Source: Bauldia sp.
Lineage (GTDB): Bacteria > Pseudomonadota > Alphaproteobacteria > Rhizobiales > Kaistiaceae
Reading direction: 5' to 3'
Assembly: GCA_020853895.1 (NCBI GenBank)
Contig: JADYYB010000211.1
Span: 1 to 52,393, forward strand
DNA length: 52,393 nucleotides
Shown: piece by piece, positions 15,524-25,514 of the stretch
Layout: the number at the start of each line of letters is the position of its first letter
Numbering within the stretch: the stretch's first letter is position 1
The notes under the pieces: generated by a model
The model's input: the letters and a program-made list of their open reading frames with translations, nothing else
Database searches by the model: none
What the model was told of the DNA's origin: nothing
Program-made: the position numbers and the translations under genes

Positions 15524-17278
15524 CTAGCGCAGCGCGTTGCGCAGCTTGAAGACGAAGACCGAGTTGCCCGAGCCGATCGGCATGCCGATCGAGGGGGTGA
15601 CTGCGGCCTCGGTCTGGTTGCTGCGGCCGGCCGGGACGGCGATGTACTGCACCCCGTCGACCTCATAGGTCATCGGGTAGCCGCCGATCGGCGCGTTCAG
15701 GCGAACCTGCCAGAGGAGCTCGCCGGTCTCGTCGTTGTAGGCCGAGAAGTAGCGCCCGGCGTCGCCGCCGAAGACGATGCCGCCGGCGGTGGTGAAGAGC
15801 GAGCTCGTGAAGCGCGCCGGCTGCTCGATCGTCCAGATGTGCTCGCCGTCAACCACGTCGAGGACGTGGAGCGAGCCGACCATGGTCTCCCCGTCGGGCA
15901 GCGTGCGCGGCCCGGTCTGCGAAGAGGCCACCGAGTTGCCGGGCGTGAACTCCACGCCGACGCGCGGGGCGATCGACTGGCAGGTGTTGGCGACCGGGAT
16001 GTAGAAGCCGCCGGTGTCCGGGCTGTAGGCGGTCGCCATCCACAGCTTGCCGCCGGCGATGGCCGGGCAGAAGAGCTTCTCCTCGCCGACCGCGGTCGGG
16101 ATGGTGGCGACGTTGGTGAAGACGCGGCCGGTCTTCTCGTCGATACCCGAGACCACGTTCTGGAAGACCGTGTCGGTCGCCCAGAAGAACTCGCCGGTCC
16201 CGCGGTCGAGGCCGAAGGCGATCGACATCTTGCCCGGCACCGAGACGAGGAGGTTGCGCATCGTGCCGCCGATCTCGGCGTCGATCAGGAGCCGCTCGAA
16301 CGGGCTGTCGAGATCCCAGTTGTCGCGCGGCAGGTGCTGGAAGTACCAGCGCAGCGTGCCGGTGTCGGCCTCGATGGCGAGCGTGGAGTTGGTGTAGAGG
16401 ACGTCGCCGTCGCCGGTGCCGCGGCTGATCTCGGTGTACGGGATCGGCATGCCGGTGCCGTAATAGACGAGATCGAGGTCGGGGTCGTAGGCGCCGGTCG
16501 CCCACGGGGTCGCGCCCCAGCGGTTCTCGAGCGGCACGCCGCGCCACGATTCGTCGACCAGCGGATTGTTCGGGTCGTCGAGCGTGTTGAAGCGCCAGAT
16601 CTCCTCGCCGGTGTCGGCGTTGTGGGCGGTGATCCAGCACGCGCCGGCGGTGCCGGTGATCGAGCAGCCCGAGGTGCCGGTGAAGATCTTGCCGTCGGCG
16701 ACGAGCGGGCCGGCGGTGTAGCTGTAGCCCTTCTGCCAGTCGTTGACCTGGAGGTCCCAGACGACCTCCCCGCTCACCGCGTCGAGCGAGATGAGACGCG
16801 CGTCGACGGTGGTGAGGATGACGTTCTCGCCCCACAGCGCGACGGAGTTCTTCTGACGCGTGACCTGGCCGTTGTGATAGCCGGCGCTCGCCCCGAAGTC
16901 GGGGCGGACGTTGCGATAGGTCCAGATGAGGTCGCCGGTGGCGGCGTCGAGGGCCTCCACCACATTGTTGTTGGTGGCGAGGAAGATGATGCCGTCGCGC
17001 TCGATCGGCGCCAGTTCCTGCTGGCCAAGCTCGGCCATCGGCCAGGCCCAGGCGAGCTCGAGGTTCTCGACGTTGTCGCGGTTGACCTGGTTGAGCGGGC
17101 TGTAACCCCAATTGTTCAGGGTGCGGCGCCACATGATCCAGTCGCCGTCGGGCGGGTCGAGCAGCACGTCGTTGGTCACCGGAGCGTAGTCCCGCGTAGC
17201 GGTCTGCGCGCCCGCCGGCACGACCAGCGCCACCAGCGCCGTCATTGCCAGAAGACCGGTCAGGGTATCTCTCCTCAC
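15524..17278 (-). CDS. PQQ-dependent alcohol dehydrogenase 1, lanthanide-type active site
   Basis: A 584-residue periplasmic quinoprotein with signal peptide (to about residue 25, VPAGAQTA) and an eight-bladed propeller carrying tryptophan-docking repeats such as ALDAATGDLIWTYRN, SLDAVSGEVVWDLQV and HNADTGEEIWRFNT. The active-site strand reads N-W-D-L-D (W321, D322, D324): the first Asp is the catalytic base and the second is the extra Asp that binds a lanthanide in XoxF-type enzymes. The vicinal Cys-Cys disulfide of classical methanol dehydrogenase is absent, and the usual Arg after the active site is Lys (PGKMSIAFG). GTG start with AAGGAGGGAA upstream. It is cotranscribed after a cytochrome c (60-bp gap). 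Substrate unknown, probably an alcohol. Confidence 0.92.
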   Translation of the reverse strand: MRRDTLTGLLAMTALVALVVPAGAQTATRDYAPVTNDVLLDPPDGDWIMWRRTLNNWGYSPLNQVNRDNVENLELAWAWPMAELGQQELAPIERDGIIFLATNNNVVEALDAATGDLIWTYRNVRPDFGASAGYHNGQVTRQKNSVALWGENVILTTVDARLISLDAVSGEVVWDLQVNDWQKGYSYTAGPLVADGKIFTGTSGCSITGTAGACWITAHNADTGEEIWRFNTLDDPNNPLVDESWRGVPLENRWGATPWATGAYDPDLDLVYYGTGMPIPYTEISRGTGDGDVLYTNSTLAIEADTGTLRWYFQHLPRDNWDLDSPFERLLIDAEIGGTMRNLLVSVPGKMSIAFGLDRGTGEFFWATDTVFQNVVSGIDEKTGRVFTNVATIPTAVGEEKLFCPAIAGGKLWMATAYSPDTGGFYIPVANTCQSIAPRVGVEFTPGNSVASSQTGPRTLPDGETMVGSLHVLDVVDGEHIWTIEQPARFTSSLFTTAGGIVFGGDAGRYFSAYNDETGELLWQVRLNAPIGGYPMTYEVDGVQYIAVPAGRSNQTEAAVTPSIGMPIGSGNSVFVFKLRNALR

Positions 17279-17338
17279 GCTTCCCTCCTTGTCGTTGTCG
17301 TTGGTTCGTGCCCAGTCACACCGGCTCGCTCCCCGCGC

Positions 17339-17767
17339 TCAGGGCGTCTGGGGCTGGAGCCGGATCTCTTCGAGGAGCGCCGGATCGGCGGTCAGCTCCT
17401 CGCTGCCGGCCGGATAGCCGTTGAGGCTGAGGATGTAGGCGAGGATCTCCACATAGGCCTTCTCGCCCAGGCCGCCCGGACTGAAGGGCGGCATCTCGAC
17501 GGAAAAGAACGCGTAGATGCTGTGCGCCGTCGGCCAGTTGGCGAAGAGTTCGGGCCCGGAGAGCGCCGGCGCGTCGCCGCCGAGGAGTTCGGCCCCGTGG
17601 CAGGGTTCGCAATTGGTGCGCGCCTGCTGGGCGCCGGCGGTCGCCTGCTCGGTGGTGTACCAGGCCTGCGGCTCGTTCTGCGCGGCGGCGGAACCGGTGA
17701 TTGCCAGCCACGCGGCGGCCACGGCCGAGGGGACGATGAAGCGATCGAAGGACTTCTTGGACAGCAT
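17339..17767 (-). CDS. cytochrome c, electron acceptor of PQQ dehydrogenase 1
   Basis: A 142-residue exported cytochrome. The start at 17767 gives MLSKKSFDRFIVPSAVAAAW as a signal peptide; the frame is open about 160 bp further upstream but that part does not look like protein. The single haem motif is C-E-P-C-H, with axial Met likely in VEMPPFSPGGLG, and an ending helix YVEILAYILSLNGYPAGSEE typical of class I cytochromes. It is the first gene of the leftward operon and should take electrons from the dehydrogenase encoded next. Unlike the two other cytochromes in the window it has no extra cysteines beyond the haem pair. Confidence 0.88.
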   Translation of the reverse strand: MLSKKSFDRFIVPSAVAAAWLAITGSAAAQNEPQAWYTTEQATAGAQQARTNCEPCHGAELLGGDAPALSGPELFANWPTAHSIYAFFSVEMPPFSPGGLGEKAYVEILAYILSLNGYPAGSEELTADPALLEEIRLQPQTP

Positions 17768-18224
17768 CTGAAGCAGGTCTTCCCCTTGATGGATCGGCAC
17801 GGCGGCGAGCGCCTTCCCACCGCGCGACGTCCGCGCGGCTTCTGGCGATGCCCTGAAGCTTTTCTGTAGTCTGTGCCTATGGTTTTCTAAAGCACTCCAT
17901 TCGTAAAGAGCGCCCATAGAGTCTTGCACATATCCACGCTATACTGATATGTGCGAGACCTCTTCTCGTTTATTCTTATCCTCGTAAGAATAGTTGACTG
18001 CCACCATCGCGCGATGTCGTCAATAGGAATTTGCGATGACGCATGATCGTGATTTCAAATGGACGACCCGCTGCGACGGTCGCCTGCCGGTCCGGGTCGT
18101 CCTGCTCGCCGGTGGCAAGGACGCGACGTTGGCTCGTTGGTGAACGGGCGGTAAGCGCGGGCCGGCGAATTGCAGGCTCACGGGTAAGCGGGCCTAACCG
18201 AGAGACCCGCTAGGGTGGGGGCCG
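17768..18224. other. divergent promoter region between cytochrome c/PQQ operon and a diguanylate cyclase gene
   Basis: About 457 bp with AT-richer sequence than its surroundings around 17880-18060. It holds two inverted repeats (separate entry). I see no small gene with a good ribosome site and no RNA gene. Confidence 0.5.
17926..17992. promoter_or_regulatory. pair of perfect inverted repeats upstream of the PQQ dehydrogenase 1 operon
   Basis: First repeat: GCACATATC (17926-17934) and GATATGTGC (17946-17954), 11-nt spacer. Second: TATTCTTA (17971-17978) and TAAGAATA (17985-17992), 6-nt spacer. Both are AT-rich in a GC-rich genome and lie between divergent genes, so they are likely operators for a dimeric regulator; the second could also be a hairpin. 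Confidence 0.55.
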
Positions 18225-19976
18225 ATGTTCTCCCGCGCCCGCACCGCCCTTCAGAGCCTCGAGGACCAGATGACCCTCCGCCAGCAGGTGGCGGTGGCAA
18301 CCGCCATTCTGTGCGTGGTCATGGTCGTCGCGCTGGCATCGATGGCGGCCGGGATCAGCCGGTCGCAGGTCCGCGAGCGCGTGCTGCTCGAGCTGTCGGG
18401 TCTCGCCGAGACGGTGCTCGACCGGCTCGAGGGCAATGCCACTTCGCGCCTGCGCGAGACCGTGCTCCTCGCCGACCTTCTCTCCACCCCCGCCATCGCC
18501 GGCGATCCCACGCGCGCCGCGGCGATCGTGGAGATGGTCGGCCGGCAGATGCGGCACGCGGTCTGGGTCGGCTTCACCGATGCCGACGGGCGCGTCAGGG
18601 CGGCGACCGGCGGGTCGCTGGTCGGCCAGAGCCTGGTCGGCCGGTCGTGGTACGACGGCGACCTCGACGCGGGGCGCATGGGGCAGATGCACCAGGACCC
18701 GCTGTTCGGCGCCGCGGAAGCGGCCGACCCCGAGAATCCGTGGTTCATCAATCTCGAGGCGCCGGTGATCACCGACGGGCAGCGGACCGGCACGGTGGTC
18801 GCCCTTCTCTCCTGGACCTGGGCCGAGGAGAGCCGCCGGGCGGTGATGGCCGCGCTCGACCCTTCCAACCTCACCGACCTCATGATCCTCTCGCGCACCG
18901 GCGAGGTCGTGCTCGGCCCGAGGCGCGGGGAGTGGCCGCTCCTCGGCAATAGCGGCGAGCTCCTCGCTGTCGCCTCGGCGCAGCGCAGCGACACGCTGGC
19001 CCGGCTCGGGCTGACGGTGGTGGCGAGCCGCCAGGCGACGGTCGCCTTCCGCGAGGCGGGGGGCCTGGTGATGGTCATCGTCAGCGTCGGCCTTCTGCTG
19101 GCGGCGGTCGGCGTCGCCATCGGCGCGGTGATCGCCCAGCGGGTGAGCCGCCCGCTCCTCGAGATCACCGGCGAGGCCGACCGGCTCGGCCGCGACCCCA
19201 ACGTCGCCATGCAGCGGACGCGCGGATCGGCCGATGTCATCCGCCTTTCGCAGTCGCTGCGCGACATGGTGCGCCGCATCGTCTTCGCCGAGCGCCGCTC
19301 GGTGGAGGCGGAAGAGCGCGCGAGCTTCGAGGCGCAGCGCTTCAACCGCGACATCGAGGATCTGCGGCGCCTCGCCGACACCGATCCGCTGAGCGGCCTC
19401 CCCAACCGCCGCAGCTTCATGCAATACGCCGCCGACATGCTGAAGCACTACAAGCATGACGGCCGCAGCTTCGCCCTGGTGATGATCGACATCGACCGCT
19501 TCAAGGGCGTCAACGACACCTACGGCCATCATGCCGGCGACGCGGTGATCTCGGCGGTGGCCGGCATGCTCGCCAAGGAGATCCGTCCGACCGACAAGGT
19601 GGCGCGGTTCGGCGGGGAGGAGTTCCTCGTCCTCCTCCGCGAGACGACCGAGCGCGACGCGCTCAGCACCGCCGAGCGTCTCCGCGCGCGCGTCGAGGCG
19701 CTGCCCATCCCGACCGAGGGCCACGTGCTCCGGGTGACGATCAGCCTCGGCGTCTCGGTCTCGCTGCCGAGCGACGCCGACGTGCACGAGATCATCGGCC
19801 GTGCCGACAAGGCGCTCTACCAGGCCAAGAACACCGGCCGGAACAAGGTCGTCGGAAACTTCGAGGACGAGACCGCGGAGATGATCGCCCGCGCGGCGGC
19901 CGCCCTGCCCGTGCCGCTCCGGCCCGCCGAGGACGAGGGCAAGCGCGCGGCGGCCGCCCTCCGCCGCGCCTCCTAG
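18225..19976 (+). CDS. membrane diguanylate cyclase with periplasmic sensor and HAMP-like linker
   Basis: A 583-residue c-di-GMP synthase. Membrane segment at about 23-43 (VATAILCVVMVVALASMAAG), a periplasmic dCACHE-like sensor (AVWVGFTDADGRVRAATGGS, NPWFINLEAPVITDGQRTG), a second membrane segment near 282-305 followed by a HAMP-like stretch (RVSRPLLEITGEADRLGRD), a coiled coil, then GGDEF with DTDPLSGLPNRRSFM, DIDRFKGVNDTYGHHAGD and the active loop FGGEEF near residue 463. R-P-T-D five residues before the loop is the inhibitory I-site, so product feedback is expected. It is divergent from the PQQ operon and may respond to the same conditions; that is inference. Confidence 0.93.
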   Translation: MFSRARTALQSLEDQMTLRQQVAVATAILCVVMVVALASMAAGISRSQVRERVLLELSGLAETVLDRLEGNATSRLRETVLLADLLSTPAIAGDPTRAAAIVEMVGRQMRHAVWVGFTDADGRVRAATGGSLVGQSLVGRSWYDGDLDAGRMGQMHQDPLFGAAEAADPENPWFINLEAPVITDGQRTGTVVALLSWTWAEESRRAVMAALDPSNLTDLMILSRTGEVVLGPRRGEWPLLGNSGELLAVASAQRSDTLARLGLTVVASRQATVAFREAGGLVMVIVSVGLLLAAVGVAIGAVIAQRVSRPLLEITGEADRLGRDPNVAMQRTRGSADVIRLSQSLRDMVRRIVFAERRSVEAEERASFEAQRFNRDIEDLRRLADTDPLSGLPNRRSFMQYAADMLKHYKHDGRSFALVMIDIDRFKGVNDTYGHHAGDAVISAVAGMLAKEIRPTDKVARFGGEEFLVLLRETTERDALSTAERLRARVEALPIPTEGHVLRVTISLGVSVSLPSDADVHEIIGRADKALYQAKNTGRNKVVGNFEDETAEMIARAAAALPVPLRPAEDEGKRAAAALRRAS

Positions 19977-20009
19977 ATTGTGATGAGGACCGGTCGAATC
20001 GTGGAATCC

Positions 20010-20168
20010 AACCTCCCCCTCGAGGGGAGGTCGAAACCGCGCAGCGGTTTCGGGAGGGGGGCATTGTCATTTCGGCTTGTAGTGGCGCAGGCGGGACCCC
20101 CGTTCCCCCCTCCCGAAGCTGCTCGGCCGTAGGCCTCGCACCTTCGACCTCCCCTCGAGGGGGAGGTT
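20010..20168. repeat. second copy of the composite intergenic palindrome
   Basis: Outer arms AACCTCCCC (from 20010) and GGGGAGGTT (to 20168) pair over about 26 nt. Inside are the same two hairpin modules as near 4580-4728 in reversed orientation: the module on the right, read on the reverse strand, matches the first copy at about 44 of 47 positions. It separates two convergent genes, as does the first copy. Confidence 0.8.
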
Positions 20169-20187
20169 ATCTCAATTTCATCACGCT

Positions 20188-21186
20188 CTAGGCGGGCGAG
20201 ACGGGCGCCGGATCGGGCGCCCGGTCCGGTGCGCCAATACCGCTGAGCATGTTGCGGAAATAGGCGATGGTGTCGTCGAGCCCGGCCGCGAGCGGGACGG
20301 TCGGCGACCAGCCGAGCGCGCGGCGGGCGAGCGCGATGTCCGGCTGGCGCTGGCGCGGGTCGTCCTCGGGCAGCTTCCGGCCCACGATCTCCGACCGGCT
20401 GCCGGTCTTGGCGAGGATCAGCGCGGCGAGCTCGCGTATGGTCAGCGTCTCGGGGTTGCCGAGATTGACCGGGCCGGTGATTTCGGCCGGGGTTTCCATC
20501 AGGCGGATGAGGCCGGCGACGAGGTCGCTCACGTGGCAGAACGAGCGGGTCTGCGCGCCGCTGCCGAAGATGGTGATGGGCTCCCCGCGCAGCGCCTGGA
20601 CGATGAAGTTGGAGACGACCCGCCCGTCATCGGGATGCATGCGCGGGCCGTAGGTATTGAAGATGCGGGCCACCTTGATCTGCAGCCGATGCTGCCGGTG
20701 GTAGTCGAAGAAGAGGGTCTCGGCGCAGCGCTTGCCCTCGTCGTAGCAGGAGCGCGCGCCGATCGGGTTGACGTGTCCCCAGTAGGACTCGACCTGCGGG
20801 TGAACCTCCGGGTCGCCATAGACCTCGCTGGTCGAGGCCTGCAGGATCTTCGCCTTCACCCGCTTGGCGAGGCCGAGCATGTTGATCGCGCCGTGGACGC
20901 TGGTCTTGGTGGTCTGCACCGGATCGCGCTGGTAGTGGATCGGGCTCGCCGGACAGGCGAGGTTGTAGATCTGGTCGACCTCGACATAGAGCGGGAAGGT
21001 CACGTCGTGGCGCAGGAGCTCGAAGCGCTCATGGCCGACGAGGTGGGCAACGTTGTGCCGTGTGCCGGTGTAGAAATTGTCGACGCACAGCACCTCGCAG
21101 TCCTCTGCCAGCAGCGCCTCGCAGAGATGCGAGCCGATGAAGCCGGCGCCGCCGGTGACCAGCACGCGGGCCCGCGGTAAAGCCAT
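20188..21186 (-). CDS. uxs: UDP-glucuronate decarboxylase (UDP-xylose synthase)
   Basis: A 332-residue short-chain dehydrogenase of the extended type that oxidises and decarboxylates UDP-glucuronate to UDP-xylose. NAD-binding [10 protein letters not shown] at the N-terminus, [36 protein letters not shown] and the catalytic Y-x-x-x-K in RSCYDEGKR, which is characteristic of the UDP-xylose synthases, then [28 protein letters not shown] precedes the ATG at 21186. It stands alone between the two PQQ loci; the product would feed polysaccharide synthesis, as would the GDP-fucose genes at 45-47 kb. Confidence 0.93.
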   Translation of the reverse strand: MALPRARVLVTGGAGFIGSHLCEALLAEDCEVLCVDNFYTGTRHNVAHLVGHERFELLRHDVTFPLYVEVDQIYNLACPASPIHYQRDPVQTTKTSVHGAINMLGLAKRVKAKILQASTSEVYGDPEVHPQVESYWGHVNPIGARSCYDEGKRCAETLFFDYHRQHRLQIKVARIFNTYGPRMHPDDGRVVSNFIVQALRGEPITIFGSGAQTRSFCHVSDLVAGLIRLMETPAEITGPVNLGNPETLTIRELAALILAKTGSRSEIVGRKLPEDDPRQRQPDIALARRALGWSPTVPLAAGLDDTIAYFRNMLSGIGAPDRAPDPAPVSPA

Positions 21187-21428
21187 TGGCCATCCCCTCC
21201 TCGCCGCCCCGGCGCCAGCCGGGACCCCGCTCCGGCATAGCAAAGCCAAGGGCGTGCGGCCACGCCGGCCTGTCCGGCAGACCCACGGAATGGTGACCGG
21301 CACGGACCTTTCGCCAGGCCGCAACGGGCTTGAGCGAACCGGCCGCCAAGGCTAGCGTTCCGGCGCTTTGAGGCGCGATGGCAGCGAGAGGAACGCCGCC
21401 ATCGGGCAGACCTGGGAGGAAGCACATC

Positions 21429-21926
21429 GTGAATGGATTTCGAGCCCTGGGCGGGGCTTTCGCCGCTCTTTGTCTCATCGGCACCGCCGGGATCGCCTCG
21501 GCGCAGGACGCCAATTTCGGGCGCAGCGTCTGGCTCAGCCAGGCCAATTGCGCCGACTGCCACGGCTGGCTTGGCGACGGCATCAACGAGGATCCGAGGT
21601 CGCCGAAGGGCGCCGATCTCCGCGTGACGGTGCTCGACGCCGCGCAGCTCGCCGAGGTGATCCTGTGCGGACGGCCGGGGACCGGCATGCCGCATTTCGA
21701 TCCGCGAGCCTATACCGACGACCGCTGCTACGGCCTCACCGCGGCGGCGATCGGCGACGCCATCCCGCCGGCCGGCGCGCAGGAGCTGACCGCGCGCCAT
21801 GCGCGCGGGCTCGCCGCCTTCATCCTCGCCGAGTTCGTCGGCAAGGGCGCGCCGACCCGGCAGGAGTGCGTCGCGCTTCTCGGTCCCGACTCGCAGACCT
21901 GCAACAAATATCCGTCCGCGCCCTGA
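21429..21926 (+). CDS. cytochrome c of the PQQ/pentapeptide module, copy A
   Basis: A 165-residue exported cytochrome: signal peptide VNGFRALGGAFAALCLIGTA to about residue 25, haem motif C-A-D-C-H followed by GWLGDGINED, probable axial Met in GTGMPHFDPRAYTDD, and four extra cysteines (ILCG, DRCYG, QECVA and QTCN). The same layout is found in the cytochrome at 25515-26057, so these two form their own subfamily. GTG start at 21429 with GGAGGAA 8 nt before it. The gene is convergent with the pentapeptide-repeat gene. It should accept electrons from PQQ dehydrogenase 2 or 3. Confidence 0.9.
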   Translation: MNGFRALGGAFAALCLIGTAGIASAQDANFGRSVWLSQANCADCHGWLGDGINEDPRSPKGADLRVTVLDAAQLAEVILCGRPGTGMPHFDPRAYTDDRCYGLTAAAIGDAIPPAGAQELTARHARGLAAFILAEFVGKGAPTRQECVALLGPDSQTCNKYPSAP

Positions 21927-21951
21927 TGCGCGTTGGATGTCGGCGCCCGCC

Positions 21952-23466
21952 TCAGGGCGCCGCCACCGCCGGCGGCCGGAAGCCGGCGGGGAGCTCGGCG
22001 TCGACGAACAGCGCACCGGTCAGCGTGGCCGAGCGCATGTTCACCGAGGTGAGGCGCGAATAGGAGAAGTCGGCCCCGCTCAGATCGGCGTCGCGGAGAT
22101 TGGCGCCGAAGAGGTCGACCGCGCGCGCGTCCGCGCCGGAGAGATTGGCGGCCGTCAGATTGACCTGCCGGGCGACCACCTGGACCAGGATCGCGCCCTC
22201 GAAGTCGGCGCGGATCAGCTGGGCGTTGTGCATCCATGAATCGGTGAGGTCGGCGCCGGAGAGATTGGCGTCGTTGAGGCGCGTCTCGCGGAGATCGGCC
22301 GAGACGAGGCGTGCGCCGGAGAGGTTGGCGCGCACCAGCTCGGCCTTGCCGGCGAGCGCGCCGGTCAGGTCGGCGCCGGAGAAGTTCGCGCCGTCCGCGC
22401 GCGCCGCGTAGAGCATCACGCCGCCGATGAGGATCGCGCCGTGGAGATCGGCCTGGCGGAGCGTGGAGCGGTTGAGGTTCGCGCCGGTAAGATCGGCGCC
22501 GGCGAGGTTGGCGCCGGTCAGCACCGCGCCGTGGAGATTGGCGCCCGCGAGGTTGGCGCCCGCGAGGTTGGCGCCGGCGAGGTTGGCCCATTTGAGGTCG
22601 GCGCCGGCGAGGTCGCAGCCCGGGCAATTCCGCGCGCGCTCGACCAGCGGGTCGGGCTGCGGGGGACCCAGCGCGGCGATGGCCGCGAGGCGCGCGGCGC
22701 GGTCGGGCAGCGGGCCGTCCAGCAGCATCTGGAACCAGGCGCGGCTCTCGAACTGGCCCGAGGTGGCGACGTGCTCGCGCGGGTCGATGATCGACTGGCC
22801 CGGCCGCCGGTAGCGGTGCATCTCGAGGGTCATGACGACGTCGAGGCCGTCGACGACCGTCTCCTTCGCGCAGCGGTTCTTGATGAAGGTGCCACGGAAC
22901 TCGGTCTCGCCAGGCAGGCGCGGAAGGTCCTCGCAGCGCCAGTCGGCGTCGCCGTAGCGCGCCCGCAGCGCGCCGCCGAGCGTGACGCCGATCTCGCGCA
23001 GGAGGTCGTCGACGCGCGGGTCGCTGGCGAGGCGGAGGCCGACGAAGAAGCCGTCGGCGTCGAACAATGCGGAGGCGATGACCGGGATGTTGTTGACCTC
23101 CGTGTATTGGTACGAGGTCACCTGCATGTCGAGATTGTGCGCGCGCGCCCAGTACTCGACCTCGTCGTCGTAGCGGAAATAGATCTCGCGGTTGCCGGTC
23201 GGGGCGTCGGGCGGGCAGCGGGCGTAGTCGAGCCAGCCGCCGGCGAGCGGCAGCGAGGGCGGGCCGCCATTGGTCCCGCAGGCGAATTCCATGAAGCCAT
23301 CGGTGGAGAGCTCGCGCGCATGGGCGCCGAGCGGGAGGTCGAAGACGGTCGGCCCGCGCAGATTTCCCGCCGCGCGGATCTCCTCCATGGAGGACGGACC
23401 CTGGGCCAGGGCGGCGCCTCCGCCGAGGGCGAGCGCGGCGATGGCGAGTGCGGCGTGACGGAGCAT
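21952..23466 (-). CDS. exported pentapeptide-repeat protein of the PQQ module, copy 1
   Basis: A 504-residue protein. Signal peptide residues 1-22 ([20 protein letters not shown]). Residues about 35-270 form a domain I do not recognise, with [57 protein letters not shown] and NRC. From C281-P-G-C284 to about 490 runs a right-handed pentapeptide beta-helix of A(D/N)LxG repeats. Six cysteines (63, 84, 178, 199, 281, 284) are placed nearly as in the second copy. It is encoded 89 bp after PQQ dehydrogenase 2 on the same strand, separated by a hairpin. Both copies accompany a dehydrogenase, so a role in its assembly, anchoring or partner binding is inferred. Confidence 0.88.
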   Translation of the reverse strand: MLRHAALAIAALALGGGAALAQGPSSMEEIRAAGNLRGPTVFDLPLGAHARELSTDGFMEFACGTNGGPPSLPLAGGWLDYARCPPDAPTGNREIYFRYDDEVEYWARAHNLDMQVTSYQYTEVNNIPVIASALFDADGFFVGLRLASDPRVDDLLREIGVTLGGALRARYGDADWRCEDLPRLPGETEFRGTFIKNRCAKETVVDGLDVVMTLEMHRYRRPGQSIIDPREHVATSGQFESRAWFQMLLDGPLPDRAARLAAIAALGPPQPDPLVERARNCPGCDLAGADLKWANLAGANLAGANLAGANLHGAVLTGANLAGADLTGANLNRSTLRQADLHGAILIGGVMLYAARADGANFSGADLTGALAGKAELVRANLSGARLVSADLRETRLNDANLSGADLTDSWMHNAQLIRADFEGAILVQVVARQVNLTAANLSGADARAVDLFGANLRDADLSGADFSYSRLTSVNMRSATLTGALFVDAELPAGFRPPAVAAP

Positions 23467-23501
23467 CGGCGGTCCCGACCGGAAGCGGAGCGGAAAAGCA
23501 C

Positions 23502-23531
23502 GAGGGCGGACCGGTCGACCGGCCCGCCCTC
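23502..23531 (-). terminator. hairpin between PQQ dehydrogenase 2 and the pentapeptide gene
   Basis: GAGGGCGG (23502-23509) pairs with CCGCCCTC (23524-23531), with an inner CCGG/CCGG pair. On the reverse strand it is followed by GTGCTTTTCC. Likely a partial terminator that lowers expression of the pentapeptide gene relative to the dehydrogenase. Confidence 0.6.
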
Positions 23532-23555
23532 GCCTCGTTCGCGTGTCCTCTCGCC

Positions 23556-25355
23556 CTAGAGCGCGAAGACGAAGAGCGCGCCGCCGGGGATCTTGTTGGT
23601 GATGATCTCCGGGAAGTCCGCCTGCAGGCCGGCCGTGGTGAGGTTACCGCCGGCGAGGATGGCGATGTACTGCTTGCCATCGACCGCGTAGCTGATCACC
23701 GGCGACTTGATGCCGTAGCCGGTGTTGAAGCTCCACAGCTGCTCGAGGGTCTCGTCGTTGTGCGCCGAGATCGTGCCGTCGACCGTGGCCGTGAACACGA
23801 TGCCGCCCGAGGTCGCGAGCACGCCCGACTCGTTGTCGTAATGGGTCGGGAAGCGGGCGACCATCTGGCCGGTGGTGACGTCGAGCGCGCCGAGGAGGCC
23901 GTGCATCCCGAAGTCCTTGATGGCCGGGCGGTTGATGCCGGCATTGCCGCCCGGGCCGGCCGCGTCGACGCCGCCGTCGGCGCGGGCGATGACCGGGATG
24001 TTCTCGAACGAGGCGCAGCCGTCACGCGAGCCGACATAGGAGATGTGCGTGTCGGCGTTGTAGGCCGGCGGCTGCCAGCGCACGCCGCCGAGGCGGTGCG
24101 GGCAGATCACCGGGCCCTGGGCCTCGTCCCGCATCATGCGGAACTCGGGCACGTATTCCTGGATCTGCAGGGTCGGGTTGTACTCGACCGGCTTGCCGGT
24201 CTTGGGGTCGATGCCGGCGGTCCAGTTCACCTCGTCCACGAACTGGGTGGCGCTGATGAACTCGCCGTTGGTGCGGTCGAGCTGATAGACGAAGCCGTTG
24301 CGGCCCCAGTGGATGACCTGCTGGCGGTCGGTGCCGTCGAAGGGCGCGTCGACCAGGATGTGCACGCCCTGCTCGTCGTAGTCCCACGACTCGTTCGGGA
24401 CATACTGGAAGTACCATTCGATCGAGCCGTCATCGATGTTGAAGGCGACGGCGCTGTTCGAATAGAGGTTGTCGCCCGGACGGAACTGCGGGTCGTGCAT
24501 CGGCACCGGCTGCGCGGCGCCCCAGATGGTCGCCCGCTGGCCGACGTCGTAGGAGCCCGTGGTCCAGAACGACGCGCCGCCGGTCTTCCAGGCGCCGTGA
24601 TCGTCCGCCCAGGTCTCGTGGCCGGGCTCGCCCGGTCCGGGGACGGAATAGGTGCGCCAGATCTCCTCGCCGGTGGTGGCGTCGACGGCGGCGAGCCAGC
24701 CGCGGGTGCCGGAGTCGCCGGCCGAGTTGCCGACGATGATCCTGCCCTCGGCCGCGAGCGGGGCGGCGGTGAAGCTCTCCTCCTCGAGGTTCACGCCCGA
24801 GTGGCCGGGATGCTCGACGCGCGCGATCTGCACGTCGAACAGGAACTCGCCGGAATCGCGGTCGACGGCGACCACGCGCCCGTCGGTCAGGTTGTGGTAG
24901 ACGGCGTTGCCCCACATCGCCATGCCGCGCGAGCGGGACGACTCGTCCTTCGACACGGCGGCGTCGGCACGCCACACGATATTGCCGCGGGTGCCCGAGC
25001 TGACATCGACCTTGAAGATGATGCCGCCGGCATCGTCGTAATACATCATCCCGTCGTCGACGAGCGGATGGTTCTCGAGGTCCATGTTGTTGCGGCCGAT
25101 GAGGCCGGTGGTCACCGGCAGCACGAAGGCGACGCGGAGATCGCCGACATTGTCGCGCGTGATCTCGTTCAGACGCGAATAGCGGTGCGAGCTGTAGTTC
25201 TGGAACGGCGTGAGCCAGTTCTGCGGTTCGGAGTCGGCGTTCTCGAGCCGGCTCTGGGTGACGTCCTCGGCGAGGGCCGGAAGGCTGAGCACCGCCGCAA
25301 CGGCGACCCCAGCAACGCCTGCAAGAATTCTCGAATGCGTGCGACGTGGATTCAT
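23556..25355 (-). CDS. PQQ-dependent dehydrogenase 2, lanthanide-type active site
   Basis: A 599-residue periplasmic quinoprotein; signal peptide ends near [10 protein letters not shown] (residue 30). Propeller repeats include [30 protein letters not shown] and [15 protein letters not shown]. Active site: S-W-D-Y-D (W324, D325, D327), the catalytic Asp plus the additional lanthanide-binding Asp; the Arg in HWGRNGF is kept. The Glu that binds the metal in classical enzymes is an Asp in [10 protein letters not shown]. No vicinal Cys pair. Strongly similar to dehydrogenase 3 throughout, for example [18 protein letters not shown] is shared. GGGAGG precedes the ATG. Upstream on the same strand is a cytochrome c gene; downstream the pentapeptide gene. 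Confidence 0.93.
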   Translation of the reverse strand: MNPRRTHSRILAGVAGVAVAAVLSLPALAEDVTQSRLENADSEPQNWLTPFQNYSSHRYSRLNEITRDNVGDLRVAFVLPVTTGLIGRNNMDLENHPLVDDGMMYYDDAGGIIFKVDVSSGTRGNIVWRADAAVSKDESSRSRGMAMWGNAVYHNLTDGRVVAVDRDSGEFLFDVQIARVEHPGHSGVNLEEESFTAAPLAAEGRIIVGNSAGDSGTRGWLAAVDATTGEEIWRTYSVPGPGEPGHETWADDHGAWKTGGASFWTTGSYDVGQRATIWGAAQPVPMHDPQFRPGDNLYSNSAVAFNIDDGSIEWYFQYVPNESWDYDEQGVHILVDAPFDGTDRQQVIHWGRNGFVYQLDRTNGEFISATQFVDEVNWTAGIDPKTGKPVEYNPTLQIQEYVPEFRMMRDEAQGPVICPHRLGGVRWQPPAYNADTHISYVGSRDGCASFENIPVIARADGGVDAAGPGGNAGINRPAIKDFGMHGLLGALDVTTGQMVARFPTHYDNESGVLATSGGIVFTATVDGTISAHNDETLEQLWSFNTGYGIKSPVISYAVDGKQYIAILAGGNLTTAGLQADFPEIITNKIPGGALFVFAL

Positions 25356-25414
25356 CAGAAGGGCCTCCCAACCCTTTACTGAGAACGCCCGAAGGACACG
25401 GGCGGTGACGACGA

Positions 25415-25437
25415 CCGGCCCTCTTCCTAAGGGCCGG
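25415..25437 (-). terminator. hairpin between cytochrome c copy B and PQQ dehydrogenase 2
   Basis: CCGGCCCT (25415-25422) pairs with AGGGCCGG (25430-25437), loop CTTCCTA. No T-tract follows on either strand, so it may be an mRNA-stabilising or processing hairpin rather than a terminator. Confidence 0.4.
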
Positions 25438-25514
25438 CCGCCAATGGCAATTAGGCGAGCATCAGGAAATCAAGTCAAGCTCCGCGGCCGACAACGGGCG
25501 AACGATCTCGCGGC

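Noticed and set aside
22600..22630. C-P-G-C in the pentapeptide proteins as a haem-binding site
   Set aside because: The residue after the second Cys is Asp, not His, so it is not CxxCH. It marks the start of the pentapeptide helix.
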